DNA of 64,000 nucleotides, from NCBI GenBank assembly GCA_038496445.1, contig JALMLS010000577.1, positions 372,001 to 436,000 of the forward strand, in the 5' to 3' direction. This document shows positions 22,649 to 34,246 of the stretch, one piece after another. Under the pieces are notes generated by a model, which made no database searches, was not told the DNA's origin, and saw only the letters and a program-made list of their open reading frames with translations. The stretch's first letter is position 1; each line of letters opens with the position of its first letter. The position numbers and the translations under genes were made by a program. The stretch is from Trichosphaerium sp. ATCC 40318. Lineage: Eukaryota > Discosea > Flabellinia > Trichosidae.

Positions 22649-23583
22649 AGTAACAATACCGAGAACAGATTATCATAGGAGTTAAGGTATCTACACTTAA
22701 TCTTCATTTCTGACAGTGTTAGATCCATATCGTCCATTGGCTCCTACAAACAACAACACCAGATTGGAGAACCTATCTCTTGCCTTGATCGCTTGGTCAC
22801 AAAGCCTGATACCCTTGTTTTATTAAAAGTGGCACTCACACTAAAACAATCACTGAAAAAACCTTTTCTGAGTATCATTGTGGTGTTGTTTATTTCTAAT
22901 GAAAAGCGAAATAACACAGAAGAGCCTATGTAGAGATGGCAGAAATACCAGTCCGGACTGGTACGGCCCGAAACGCAAAAGACCAGTCTGTAAATGGTCC
23001 AAACGGTCCGCTGTCAAAGGGAGTACCCTTGGAAAATTGGAAAAAAATGCTGAAAATGGAATTTTGATTCAATAAATTAATGCCTTTTTTTTTTTTTGAG
23101 GTAAAGCTGGTTTATTAATAAAACCTCAGAATGCATTGGTACCCACTCCCGTGTGTTATTTCGTTTGTAGAACTTAAAACAACTTACACGTTTTATGTGA
23201 GATAAGAGATCCTCTCTTCTCAATTTTATTTATATCCTAGGAACCTAGCCTGCCAGGCTACGTGTGAATATCCACCTTTTTTTTTTTTTCACAAGCATAA
23301 AATAGTGTAGAAACTATAATGTCGCGTAAGTAATGCACTTGATGTATTTCTCTACGCGCACAAAGTGATAAAAAGACGTTTGGGTGAAAGTGTATGAAAG
23401 TAATAGAACAACACGTGATTTCTTCGGGGTAACAAGTTTTTGCGTAGAACCACCAATAAAATCCAGAAAAACTTGAATGAGTGAAGGATGTGATTCTTCT
23501 TTTTTTTCAGTGAAAGAGTCCGGCTTTTCAAACCATAGTAACGGATACAATACAGGTTTATCAACTACTTAGGCAACAAACCC
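22649..23583. other. Intergenic region with gene relic
   Basis: Apart from the F-box/MORN leader relic annotated separately, this holds a self-complementary CCAGTCCGGACTGG at about 22950, two long T runs (about 23085-23097 and 23278-23290), and between them a short inverted repeat TGAGGT...ACCTCA (about 23097-23128). The 65-codon plus frame at 22878 has no recognisable protein similarity. No intact gene is seen. Confidence 0.45.
22872..22920 (+). pseudogene. Orphan leader of an F-box/MORN gene
   Basis: This stretch repeats the leader found before the ATG at 26762 (ATCATTGTGGTGTTG, TTTCTAATGAAAAGCGAA, ATAACACAGAAGAGCC, then ATG), with a 14-base internal deletion (TTAGATAAAGAGCT missing). Past the ATG the family similarity stops almost at once. 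It marks a former copy whose coding part has been deleted or replaced. Confidence 0.75.
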
Positions 23584-26046
23584 ATGAGTGGCATTAGTAT
23601 TTATATTTTCATCTTGCTGGCTGTGTTACTAGGTAATGTTTGAGCCAGTTGTTTAAACTTCAAACGCTTACCATTGTAAAGCTTCATGTTACGCACAGGC
23701 TTGTGATGACTGCGTCCCTTGTGATTTTAGCTATTGTATGGAAAAAAGAATGGCAGGATATTGCTACCATGCTACGCGCAGCCATAGCCGAGGAGCAAGT
23801 ACGTCTTCCTTTTATTAAGTTTTTTTTTTCGAACTTTTTTTTGAAACCGACGGTAGCCATCCGAAATCAAGACTGTGTTATTGTTGATACAATAATACGC
23901 GGCATAATTGGAACTACTGGTACCAATTGCGTGTTTCTGGAACCTGGAAGCATAATAACACGTGACATTACATCGTTCAACGGAATTGATTATATTTTTG
24001 GCAATGGCGGTACTGTTCGTGATATCAAAACAGGTACGCCGTAATCGAACTCTTTTTTTTTTCTTGTGTGCTTGCTTATCAAAACATTTTATAGAGGGAG
24101 GCAATGATTGTGTTTATCTAAACAACACTCTTGCTAGAGGTAAGCTTTATTCAGCAATCGACTTTTTTTTTGCTTTAACTCACTTTTACAAAGATATACT
24201 CACTAGTGGAGGCGATGATTGGATAAAGTTGAGTGAATCTGAAGCGTACGGAGGTTATATTGTATTCTTTTTTTTTTGAAAAACTATCACGTGTTCTGGT
24301 TTCTCACCCGAACATTTTTGCTTTAGAAGAAATGTAAATTCTGGAGGCGGAGACGATTGTATTGATATCCTTGGAACGCCCCCAGCTGTTAAGCGTGAAG
24401 GTACAAGATTTTGAAGGCACAAAGTCCTTGAACAAACCAAGAAAACAAAGTTCTCTTTATCATCCTCTTCTGACTATCTTAGGTTCATACAACAAGAGGC
24501 AAATGAGCTCAATATACGAGTTAATTATTGGTGCAGGTGGAAACGATTGTATGAAACTAACTGATACTGCATTTGACGAAGCTACAGGTAGCGTAACAAA
24601 AAACAAAACTCAAACACAAATCAAAACAATCACCATCAAATGTTTGTTTTGAAGTTTTCTGGAAGTAAAATGGAAGTGCTTTTTCTCCCCACGACATCCA
24701 CAAATTGAGTCCTCAGTTACCAGACGTGGGTTATTACATCCCAGCCCTCAAGAGAGGAAGATTATGTGGTACATTTATTGATGATATGGTGAGAAAAAAA
24801 CACTTCCCGAATACTTCCAGATTTCTTCCAGATTTCCAAACTTCCCTTACGTATTTTTGTGCTTTTTCTATCTTTGTTATGACTATCTCAAAGGAAATGC
24901 TGGTTTCGATCATATGATTATGAACGATGTTATGTTTAACGCCGTAAACGCTGGTCCTGACAATGATGTCGTTGATATATGTAACTTTGATTCCTCAAGT
25001 GGTACGATTAATGGCGCAGGTGGAGACGACTGTATATCAGCCAAAGGAAGTATGCTGTTATCAATTCGAAAGCCAACGATTATAGGAGGTGGTGGCAATG
25101 ACTTGTATGGATTTTAGTCTTCTAGAAATTTAAACAAATAACTTGCTTTTTACCTAAAACTATTGACAGGTGCTGTTCTGAAGATGATTCCGCCAACATT
25201 CAGTGTGAGATAAATGACTGTACACCAATATTGAAGACGACTGAACCGCCAACAACACAGCCGCCAGTGCCACCTGGACATATTTCTTTGAATGATAAAG
25301 ACGGAGTACAAATCAATGATATGGTATCGCCTGGTACTGTTATAGACCTTATGGGTTCTCTGTGTGGTGCAGAGTTTGTAGCTGAGACAATGCAACCAGT
25401 TGTTGCCATGGAGTTTGTTGTTACCTTCCAAGGAGGAACCCCATACACATTGTAAGTCCTTTTGTATTTTGCTTTGGAAACAAAACATCTTTAACGTTCT
25501 TTGTTCTTTAGTGTTGATGAGACTGCTCCTTTTACTCTACCTGTTTCTGTTCTATACCCATCTTCAGAATGTGGATCTAATCATGATATTCTCGACGAGG
25601 TAGTCATTACAGCTACACCTTTTACAGATGTCTTCCCTGGTGGGAATAAGGGTATCCCTATATCTGTACCTGTTCAACTCAGCGGAGACACCACCGCAGC
25701 TGTTACTGGTTTTGAACTTTCCAAAGATCTCAGTGGAGGCGTTTGTAATGATCAAATCATACCAAGCTCTGCTGTTACAACAATAGAAGCCAAAATATCA
25801 GGTACTACAAACCAATAAAGTGTTGATCTATTTCTGACACTTTCTGCATTAGGTTCTGTTGGACCTGTTGACTTCTTCCTCGATTGTGAGTTCCTTCTTA
25901 CGGAGTTTGTTCTGGATTACTTCATCGCTCGTGGAGACAATGCTGCAAATTCGCTCCCATGGGATCTTCCTCCTATTGGAGAGCACATTGTCACGGTTAT
26001 TCCCAGAAATGGATTACCTCATGAGAGGCGTATTATTATCTCATAA
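23584..26046 (+). CDS. Secreted protein with Cys-containing RTX-like repeats and a beta-sandwich tail
   Basis: The ATG at 23584 begins a signal peptide (MSGISIYIFILLAVLLG). A Cys-rich exon follows (CDDCVPCDFSYC), then many small exons each carrying a glycine-aspartate turn: GGNDCVYL, GGDDWIKL, GGGDDCIDIL, AGGNDCMKL, GPDNDVVDI, AGGDDCISA and GGGGNDLYGF. The spacing and GGxGxD-like core resemble calcium-binding RTX/hemolysin beta-roll repeats, but a Cys often follows the Asp. After TTEPPTTQPPVPP comes a region with DKDGVQIND, VIDLMGSLC, AMEFVVTFQGGTPY, ETAPFTLPVSVL and VVITATPFTD. That order matches a beta-sandwich repeat often seen in bacterial secreted proteins. A final beta domain ends at the TAA at 26044. 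It is probably extracellular and may bind calcium. Exons of 40-150 bases encode about one repeat each. Nothing suggests catalysis. Confidence 0.65.
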
Positions 26047-26149
26047 CTCATTACAACATTTGCTGTTAACATCTTGACACTATAAACAGACTTCAATGCT
26101 CAAAGTTGCTATTTAGTTTTTTATTATTGTGTTACAACTTCGATCTCCA

Positions 26150-26580
26150 TTCTAGACACATAAGCGCCTATATTGAGACCAATGTTAGACCGCCCTTTAA
26201 CATTCAAATGCACTCTTTCTAGGAATAGCGTTCGTAGTTCCCATAGAATCCTATATTTTGCGCAATGGTTCTCATGAAAGGATCAAAAGTTTGAAACATT
26301 TGACACGTACTTCGCAGTTGTATGCCAACTGTCAGGTACCAATCTTAGCGTTAATCTAAAAATATAGCTTGTGAAGCACATGCTTGAACCTACAGCGCAC
26401 GTGCTGCCAGAGGGTAATTTCGAAGGCTATTATTTTGGCTTGAAAATACCCATGATCCACGACGCACTAAGTTTGTGCTGTACTCCTACACGTTCTATTT
26501 TCTACACTGGCAAGCCTTTCGACCGTGTTTGTAGAAATCTAGGTTTAATGCTTATAGGCTCTTTCGTTTGTATTGGTTGA
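26150..26580 (+). CDS. Hypothetical coding exons
   Basis: Two open segments join in phase across a small GTACCA...TAG intron (26335-26368). The first reads VVPIESYILRNGSHERIK then LKHLTRTSQLYANCQ. The second reads LVKHMLEPTAHVLPEGNFEG then YYFGLKIPMIHDAL, ending at 26580. Composition looks protein-like, but no start codon was found and I recognise no family. It may be the remnant of a gene or a small gene with an unseen first exon. Confidence 0.35.
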
Positions 26581-26652
26581 AAATAATTCACAACGTGTTG
26601 TTTTCAATCTACATTGATTGAAATAGAAGTATCATTTTTAGACTAAAACACA

Positions 26653-26761
26653 GCCAACGAAGTCATCACCTGAGAAAAAGGTAAACAATCGATATCATTG
26701 TGGTGTTGTTTATTTCTAATGAAAAGCGAATTAGATAAAGAGCTATAACACAGAAGAGCCG
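26653..26761 (+). repeat. Upstream block shared with the gene at 12174
   Basis: This is the plus-strand partner of 12175-12281. It contains the leader ending AACACAGAAGAGCCG directly before the ATG. Part of it recurs at 22872-22920. Confidence 0.85.
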
Positions 26762-27859
26762 ATGAACAGATTACTCAATCTTCCACTTGAACTACAACTT
26801 GATATTATCGACCTTGATCCAGAAGTGTATTCAAAATGGTCTCTATTATCAAAGTTTACAGCAACTACCACAAGATTCGATAATGACTTGAACAAGCACG
26901 GAAAATGGTTGAAACACAGAACTGTTTATGAACGAGATACCATCAACGGATCAGCAGAAATAGAAGTGAGTGATCACCAAATAAGAACCACAGGTTCTCA
27001 GGTTGTATGCCAAGAATGTTGGAGTCACGGTCAGCTTCACGGAGAGTGCAAGTCTTGGTACGAAAGTGGCCAATTACTAGAGCAAGGGTATATAATCAAT
27101 GGCAAGCTTCATGGTGAATTCAAAGACTGGCATGTCAATGGTCAACTGAGACAACAGTGCAATTACACTCATGGTAAAAAAGATGGCATGCTGTCGGTAT
27201 GGTATTCTAGTGTTCCAAATCGATTAAGGCTACAGTGCCACTTTGTCAATGAGAGAGTGGACGGAGAATTCAAGAGGTGGCATAAAAATGGGCAACTGCA
27301 ACTCCTTTGCTATTACAATAAAAGAGAACCAGAAGTCCCAGGAGCTGCGTATTTCGATGATTGTGGAGTTTATTTCGCTCTTCTCAGCAAGAAGATCGGA
27401 GAGCACAAAGAGTGGTACGATAACGGTCAGATGCAAAGTCATTGTCACTACATCCATGGTGAACTAAATGGAGAAGTAAAGCGATGGTATAAAAACGGCC
27501 AACTTTGTGATCACATGCATTATGTGAATGGTGTACTGGAAGGTGATTGTAAACGTTGGTGTCAAAATGGCCAGATCTATGTACATCAACTATATGAAGA
27601 CGGAAAACTAGAAGGGAAACGCAAAGAGTGGTACAACAATGGTCAATTATGTGAAGAGAGCTACTACTTAAATGGAATACGTGAAGGACAGTACAAGAAA
27701 TGGCATGATAATGGCCAATTGCTTGTAGAAATCTTTTACATCAATGGAATAACGCCAAAGTCCTATATAATGTGGTGGGCAAATGGCGAAATGGTGAGTC
27801 CAGACGATATGAGTCTGCTTTATTCACGTGCTGTATATGGGTATATTACTCAATATTGA
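26762..27859 (+). CDS. F-box-like, MORN-type repeat protein 2
   Basis: This is a single 365-residue exon. The N-terminal F-box-like region is almost identical to the protein at 11032-12174, with only a few changes over the first 90 residues. It is followed by about ten MORN/YwqK-type units, with W-Y/H-NGQL cores such as GEFKDWHVNGQL, GEHKEWYDNGQM and GQYKKWHDNGQL. The middle repeats differ strongly from copy 1 while the last ones (EESYYLNGIREGQYKKWH) are again similar, suggesting patchwork exchange. Inferred role: an adaptor presenting targets to a ubiquitin ligase. No intron is seen, unlike most neighbours. Confidence 0.85.
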   Translation: MNRLLNLPLELQLDIIDLDPEVYSKWSLLSKFTATTTRFDNDLNKHGKWLKHRTVYERDTINGSAEIEVSDHQIRTTGSQVVCQECWSHGQLHGECKSWYESGQLLEQGYIINGKLHGEFKDWHVNGQLRQQCNYTHGKKDGMLSVWYSSVPNRLRLQCHFVNERVDGEFKRWHKNGQLQLLCYYNKREPEVPGAAYFDDCGVYFALLSKKIGEHKEWYDNGQMQSHCHYIHGELNGEVKRWYKNGQLCDHMHYVNGVLEGDCKRWCQNGQIYVHQLYEDGKLEGKRKEWYNNGQLCEESYYLNGIREGQYKKWHDNGQLLVEIFYINGITPKSYIMWWANGEMVSPDDMSLLYSRAVYGYITQY

Positions 27860-28806
27860 ACTGCTTAAAACAATGTGCTAGTATCAAGGTTGGTGTCACA
27901 CTCAATTAAGAGGTATGTGTTTAACGGCTAAGTGGGTAGTTTTCAAAAAATAACCGACATTTGCTCAATTACCTTGCACTTAGTGAGTGTCCAAACATAA
28001 TAAAATAATTGATCAAGTATTTGAAATATGTAAATAGACCAGGCAGCACAAACTGGTCGACAAATTGTCAAAAAAAACTTAACGGAATTCCTTATCCAAC
28101 CATGCGTACTAATGAATAGCCGTATCACATTTGCAATCTTCATAATCCTCACTATTTTATTAAACGCTACGGCTTCTTTTAAAAGGCCACTGCGGATTGG
28201 TAGCATGCATGCGACTTTCGGTACTCCATAAGTATACACTAATGATAGCTTGCAGAATTGCATGAGGGCTACCTATGTTTGCAAGCCGTACCAAAAAATC
28301 AGGCTTGCGCTACAAAACAGCGTTATTTCGATTTGCTGCTGTTAATTTGAGTAAACGCAACAGCATTTGGAGTTGACCCGGATTAGAGTAACCAAATCCA
28401 TGTTTAGTGTTATCATTGTTCACCACTGTAAGCATGTACTTCATTTTAAAAACACCACAGTTTTAATTACCTACAAGTAACGCCACACCAAATGCAAGGC
28501 ATGGAGTTTGGAGTAACTACAGAATGGATAGTTAATCTTTTTACCCGTAAGCCAGGTCAACTCCCTTTGGTTAAAAATTAAGCCATATTTCGATCTTGTT
28601 AAACGATACTTGAATTTCTACCAGAATTTTCTTTCGGGAACCTCTGTGATGGGAGTACTTTTGGGGTTCTCAAAAGACTTTAAACCAAAAAAAGTAGAAA
28701 TCACATGGTTCAAAAAAAAAAGCACGTGACACAAGACAAAAAGACTCTAAAAGTTAACTGACTACAGTATAATGAAGGAGCCTTTAGACTTTATTGGTTG
28801 TTGGTG
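27860..28806. other. Intergenic, no gene recognised
   Basis: Short frames on both strands lack family features. A weak 10-base inverted repeat (GGAGTTGACC near 28369 and GGTCAACTCC near 28554) is present. A CACGTGAC site lies near 28722. Confidence 0.45.
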
Positions 28807-29562
28807 TTACTCTTTTCTGTAAGTGTCACCGATAGCGCCATAGGTGATTAAGTTACAAGTATTCATGTAGAACAAGTCACAGACAGTGCCATGGTAGCTT
28901 GCATAATAGTTACATCTTGAATCAGCTGAACACAGTTGTTCACATTCTTCTTGAGTCACAGATGTGTCTTTTGGGAACGTACACTCTCCAGCACCACCCA
29001 ACCATTCACAGTTGGTTATAGTTGATCCAGGGTGGTACCCATTGCAGTAGGCAAAGAGTCCAGAATTGACGGCTTTTCTACATCCTTGACAAGTGCGTGT
29101 TGAGTCAGAGATGACTACGCTGTAATTTCTCGGTGGGCCTGTTGCTTCAACCGTTGGTGGGTCCGCGGATGGTGCTGTAACTTTTTCGAAGGTATCTCCA
29201 GAGACACCGCCAGAAATGAGATTGCAGGAGGTCATGAAGAATAAGTTACAGGTTTCGTCGTTGTAAGTTGTATAGAATCCACATCTAAAGTCCTCGTCGC
29301 ACATTTGTTGGCACTCGGCTTTCGTTACAGAAGTATCTCTTGGGAAGGTACATTCTCCAGGACCTCCCAACCAGTCGCAGTGGGTTATAGTCGATCCAGG
29401 GTGGTATCCATTGCAATAGGCAAAGAGCCCAGAATTGACCGCTTTTCTACATCCTTCACAAGTGAGTGTTGATCCAGAGGCAAGAGTGTTGTAGGTGTTG
29501 GCATAGGAAATCGATAGGAAAGAAACGATACAGACGATAAGGGTTAGAGAAGTACGTGTCAT
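28807..29562 (-). CDS. Secreted protein with two PAN/Apple-like Cys-rich domains
   Basis: The open frame extends to 29625, but the start is placed at MTRTSLTLIVCIVSFLSISY, a typical signal peptide, at 29562. Two tandem domains of about 95 residues share the Cys pattern CEGCRKAVNSGLFAYC, C-x-WLGG, ECTF, C-x-x-MC, RCGFY, CNLFFM and CNLI, joined by a short Pro/Thr linker. The pattern resembles PAN/Apple domains, which bind proteins or sugars and are common in oomycete and protist secreted proteins. The repeat copies are about 75% identical. There is no membrane anchor, so it is probably released. No intron is visible. Confidence 0.75.
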   Translation of the reverse strand: MTRTSLTLIVCIVSFLSISYANTYNTLASGSTLTCEGCRKAVNSGLFAYCNGYHPGSTITHCDWLGGPGECTFPRDTSVTKAECQQMCDEDFRCGFYTTYNDETCNLFFMTSCNLISGGVSGDTFEKVTAPSADPPTVEATGPPRNYSVVISDSTRTCQGCRKAVNSGLFAYCNGYHPGSTITNCEWLGGAGECTFPKDTSVTQEECEQLCSADSRCNYYASYHGTVCDLFYMNTCNLITYGAIGDTYRKE

Positions 29563-30144
29563 CTTGTTGAGAGTTATGGTCGATTGTCCTGTTTTTTTTA
29601 GGTAGCTTAACACATTTGTGTGCACTTGCTTTGTGACAAGAGATAAAACTGAGGTAATGTTTCACATTAACAAGAAAGAGTTAAAAATCCATTGGTAAGA
29701 ATAAGAGATAAACCTAGAGGAAGTAGGCAATGTGGGAACGCAAAAATTATCGGAAATCTGGAAAAACTTCTTACGCCAAAACCCCAAGGATTTTATCTAG
29801 AGTTCACATTTTTTTTAAAACAACCGAAAGACACTGCCACTAAGGACAATACCAAGTTATTTTCAAAGTAGACATGCGGGATTTTTAGGGCTTTGTGTAC
29901 TATTTTCTAGCGACCTTTAAAACATACACATAGTAGGTTAGATCTTTCATACACTAGATATATGTGCGTTATCCTTAAAAAGTGTTTAGACATCAAAGTC
30001 TCTCTTTGTGCTTCATTTTTAGACTTTGAATAAATTGTGATAGTGTTTACAACGGCCTGCAATAACACTACATACTGTTAGAGCGTAATACTGCAGACTG
30101 CGCTCTCGAAGTTCCGAATTGGTCCTGCCCGCTAGTTAACATCA

Positions 30145-30178
30145 TTTCGCGAATGTATAAATAGCGCCATTCGCGAAA
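30145..30178. repeat. Perfect 11-bp inverted repeat
   Basis: TTTCGCGAATG at 30145-30155 is the exact complement of CATTCGCGAAA at 30168-30178, with a 12-base spacer that includes TATAAATAG. It could fold as a hairpin or act as a dyad binding site next to a TATA-like box. Confidence 0.7.
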
Positions 30179-30260
30179 AGGTGAAAATGCTCTTTTTAAA
30201 AAATGTTAGTTGACCTGTAATAAAAGCCTGTTCAAAACCTTGACAGATATTCAGTTAATG

Positions 30261-30278
30261 GCCCGAGACTCATCGGGC
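30261..30278. repeat. Small GC hairpin
   Basis: GCCCGA (30261-30266) pairs with TCGGGC (30273-30278) around a six-base loop. It is close to the larger palindrome at 30145 in the same GC-richer island. Confidence 0.5.
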
Positions 30279-31322
30279 TCCGTGAGAGACCGAGATATAA
30301 CGCTATAGCGACCTAAAACTTATGTGTATAGAATAGATAGGCCTAACTTACATATCACTCTTGTTATTCTCCATTTGTGTAATTTCAAAAGAGTGTACAG
30401 CTACCAAATAATGGAACGGTTACTTACACTCCTCTTATCAAACAAAAGAGTTTTGTCTATGTTTGAAAGTTGAAACTTGAAGAAAGTCGCCCGTGAAAGC
30501 AACGGGAAAGTTGTGTGAACCTTGAAGAATTATAAGATCCTAAAGTCAAAAAGTGACTTTACAATCGATAGATATGACAGAACTTCCAAACAAGCCTCAA
30601 AAATGTGATTCATAGCATTACACAGTTTGTCATAGTAATTGTTATGAAGTGTTTTATTTATTACAAGCACGTGATATTATAACCACGTCAAAAAAAAAAT
30701 TTAGTATCTATAGTGGCGCTTACAATATTGTGTTTCTTGCCTGTAATAAATTTGTGTCATTGTTAAAACTGCAAGTTATTTACATAAAAAAAAGAGAATG
30801 TTTCGATATCTAGATAAACTAGATACTTCGCAAGTATTTTTAAAAAACTGTTTCAAAACTCACCTCACATGGTTCAGCGTGATATATTATACCATATGAA
30901 GCTTGTCTTATTTTCGATTATCTAGACTTCGCAAAGCTTAGATAGTTCACAAATATCTAGATAATCTGGAATATCTCAGATATCTAAACACCTCTGTACG
31001 CGTTGAGTACCTACGTTTTGTCGTTTCTGTGTGGGTATACTCTTATCTTGTCAATACCATGAGCGCTACTGCTAGCAAGTGTAGGAAGTACCAGAATAAT
31101 GCATGTGCCCCTTTTTTCCACAGAAACAGCTAGCAAACATGTTTGAGTCAATGCTTTAGTGTTATGTAGTTTGCTGATAGCGTTGTATGATCACGTGAAG
31201 TAGCGCTAATACAAGACGAACATGATTTCTGTAACACACAAGGGTTGCTTGCTGGACCTCATTTATATGAACTATTGGCAATCTGTACAAAATCTAAACG
31301 AGCGTATATTGTCAAAGTTTCT

Positions 31323-33220
31323 CTATTGTAATACAATTGATAATAATGCTGCTGTTGCTGCAACACCATTTTCCATGTAAGGTATATCAAGGTTCTCATT
31401 TGGAGCATGATTCTTCTCGTCAGGTAATGCATAAGGAACAATTACACAAGGTATCTTTAATATCTCAGGAAAATAAAACGTAGGCAATGAGCCACCAAGG
31501 CTCAACTCTTTAAGTGGATCATTTTGGAAAGCACCAGTACAAGCTTTAAAAAAAAATCCTTTAGTGAGAAAAAAAAAGGAATATTGGAGTTTGGGAACTT
31601 ACCTCTTGTTACAAGATTAAACGCTTCTGTGCCAAATGAAGAAGGTGCTGGTTCCATTCCTGACTCAGTTGTTATTGAAACAGAGTTAGGAATTCCTTTA
31701 TCTGTAGCCCAGTCATTGATGAATTTTTCTACAAGCTCAAAAACAGCTTGACTTGAAAGTTTTGGTACAAGACGCATGTCCAAAGATGCCACTGCTTTTT
31801 TTGGTATGACTGTTCTGTAATCTTCACCAACATCACCAGCACGTATACCATTAACATTCATTGTTGGATACTTTTGATTTTGAAACGCATACCTAAGTAT
31901 AGAGTTCAGACTGTGAGTCATGTTATAAAAGAATATCAGCTTACTTTTCTGGCGGATTTATAAGTGGCGCTGGTTCTACTTTCTCTTGTTTAATTAACTC
32001 ATCATAAATAGGATCAAGTATATCTAACGCGGCCTGTTCAATTGGAGTAGGTGGTAAAACGGCATCATAAAAACCAGGACTAGTAAAACAAATGTTAAAT
32101 TGTAAAAAAGTACTGGCTTCGCACATGAGGACTTTGCCATTTGGATCAACCATATCGCTTATTAAAGCTATTAAATCTCGTGTGGCTGATCTAGCAACAC
32201 CTCCCCAGTTACCAGAATGAAGATCAACAGGGTTATGCTCAATTGTTACTTCTGCACCTTTGATACCCCGAGCACTAAGAAACATGTTTACAAAACTCCT
32301 GAGTTTACACTGTTGTTACCTTCCGAGGATACTAGCTGTCGTTGATATTGTAGAAGGGCCATCAGACAAGTATACAAAGTCACTCTTTAGCCTTTCTTTA
32401 TTTTCAGTAATGAACGATTCCATAGTTGGGCTTCCTAAAGATTGTTGTTGTTTGTTACAAAATAAGAAATAAACAAGATTTTTTACCTTTTTCTTCATCT
32501 CCATCAAGTACGAACTTGACGTTGATAGCATTGAATACTGCTGGCTCCTTATCTCTTAAATACCTCAAGGCAAGTAGATGAGCATAATGTTGGCCTTTGT
32601 TATCACCACTTCCACGTCCATACAACTTGTTTCCTTAGCTCATTGTTATTGTAGAAAGTCACTGTACTTACCTATTAGCGTTGCTTCAAAAGGAGGTGTA
32701 TTCCACTCAGAGAGGTTACCAGGAGGTTGAACATCATAGTGACCATACAACAGGACTGTCTTAGACGAAGAACCTAAAGGAAAAGGGAAGCGGTTAAAAG
32801 CACGTGACGAAAATAACCGCTTTGAAAGTACCTTTTTTCTCACCGTACAAAACTGGGTTGGCGGTTGTGTTATGTAGCTAACTAACGTTAAAAAATAAAT
32901 GATATAGTATCTATACGCTTGTACCTCTGTAACTAGCCCAGAATTTTCCATGAGTTGTTTTGCGAACAAAGCGCACTTGTAGACCTCATCACGTTCCAGT
33001 GTGATGCTTGGTAAGTTAATATAAGCTTTCAACTCGTCCAGGTATGGCTTTTCTTTTAAATAAGCCAACACGTTATCCCTTTGGCTTGGCAAATGGTAGG
33101 CAACTATTTTAGGCAGTAAGAAAAAAAAAACGACTATCCACGTTTCTTTGTGCCTTTTACATGTGCATACATGAGAACTATGACTACAACGCTTATACAG
33201 AAATGACAAGCTTTTGACAT
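31323..33220 (-). CDS. Secreted M20 metallodipeptidase (CNDP-like)
   Basis: The minus-strand start at 33220 gives a hydrophobic leader ([20 protein letters not shown]), suggesting secretion. Exons then give [29 protein letters not shown] (metal His and Asp), [15 protein letters not shown] (bridging Asp), VLDGDEEKG (Glu pair with the general base), [29 protein letters not shown] (dimerisation lid region), RLVPKLSS and [15 protein letters not shown] (last metal His). This is the complete order for CNDP/carnosinase-type M20A dipeptidases, which cut Xaa-Xaa dipeptides with two metal ions. All catalytic residues appear present. Introns are short; the junction after the leader is uncertain. Secretion fits the nearby secreted carboxypeptidase in a protein-digestion role. 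Confidence 0.85.
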
Positions 33221-33345
33221 CGTATTGAGAGGTAAATAATAAAACTAAAAAACACGTGTCCTTAACAAAAATAGACTATTTATTGAACCAACAAGCCTTT
33301 TAGTCCAAAAGCTATGAAAGTAACTTGCGCTCGTAGGAAGGACAG

Positions 33346-33957
33346 TTACTCCCAATAGAATGGAATGAATAGAGATTTAGAGTCACGTCCTTGCGATGTT
33401 TCAGCGAGAGCAACACCTGTAGCTGCGAGTCTCTGCCCAAATTTTCCAAACACCGCTTGAGCAGTCGCTAAACAAGCTGTTAGTTAGGATGATGATTGGT
33501 CTGTTAGAACAGGCAGTGTACCTGGTGCGAGAGATTCCCATCCTCCGTCGCCCAGCAAGTGAAGTTCAAAGTGAAGCTTAGATTCAGAACAAACACAATT
33601 CGGAGATACTCCATCGTAGTAGTAGACTGTATTCATGATACAGTTATTGTAGTGCATTTTGCTTACTGTAATACTTTTCAACTGGTTCTTAGGATTTGGC
33701 AGCCCATTTACAAAGTCAACAATATGCTCTCCAGCTTGATGCCATGTGGTACTAGCTTCTACAAAGTGTTTTAAATATCGTACTATGTGCCTCTCATTAT
33801 TAGCTTTAGGCTAAAATGTACCTTCGTAGAACACTTTACAACATAGATCACGGTGCTCTGGAGCATCCACAACTGTGATTTTGTTTGCGTTGATTGTAAT
33901 GGTGTACGTTCCTGGCTTTTGTAAGACTAGGTTTGCTTTTGTTGTTGTTTCCTCCAT
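33346..33957 (-). CDS. Hypothetical small protein
   Basis: Three or four exons join from the ATG at 33957: METTTKANLVLQKPGTYTI in outline (MEE at the start), DAPEHRDLCCKVFYE, EASTTWHQAGEHIVDFVNGL, CIMNTVYYYDGVSPNCVC, LHFELHLLGDGGWESLAPG, and a last exon ATAQAVFGKFGQRLAATGVA to FIPFYWE (stop 33346-33348). The total is about 165 residues. The intron ends and protein-like composition support it, but I recognise no family. There is no evident signal peptide or membrane segment. Confidence 0.55.
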
Positions 33958-34246
33958 TCGCAAAGGTTTATTGTGGTTTGTGTGCTGCTTTTGCAGTTCT
34001 CTTTGGTTTTTTCAGTTGCGAACAATGGTTCTCTTACTCAAATTAATGTCTGTTGAGTATTGTTCAGTGAAAAAAAGGCAAAAATCTTTCACTGTAAAGT
34101 TTACGTTTTAGCTAATTGTTTTGTCAAAACACAATTACTTGGTTGATGGGTGTGGTAATATGTCCACCTATCCGGTGGGTTATTTGTAAGTACGCACTTA
34201 GATAACTTTGTCTAACAATGATTTATTATGTGATCATTCCATTCAG

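Larger units (their letters stand above)
29563..31322. other. Long intergenic region with several hairpins
   Basis: No protein-coding gene is supported over about 1.7 kb. Between about 30090 and 30520 there are several GC-richer self-complementary segments, the two best annotated separately, plus CCCGT...ACGGG near 30490. This could be an unrecognised structured RNA locus. Core sequences of U1, U2, U4, U5 and U6 RNAs and tRNA A/B boxes were not found. Near 30800-31000 there is an AT-rich cluster of repeated ATCTAGAT and CTTCGCAA words. Confidence 0.4.

Noticed and set aside
22945-22960. Palindrome CCAGTCCGGACTGG as an operator or terminator
   Set aside because: Isolated, with no adjacent gene it could serve. 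It remains only a curiosity in the spacer.
28369-28563. Inverted 10-base repeat suggesting a transposon end
   Set aside because: The arms are short and imperfect outside the core, with no second copy or target duplication.
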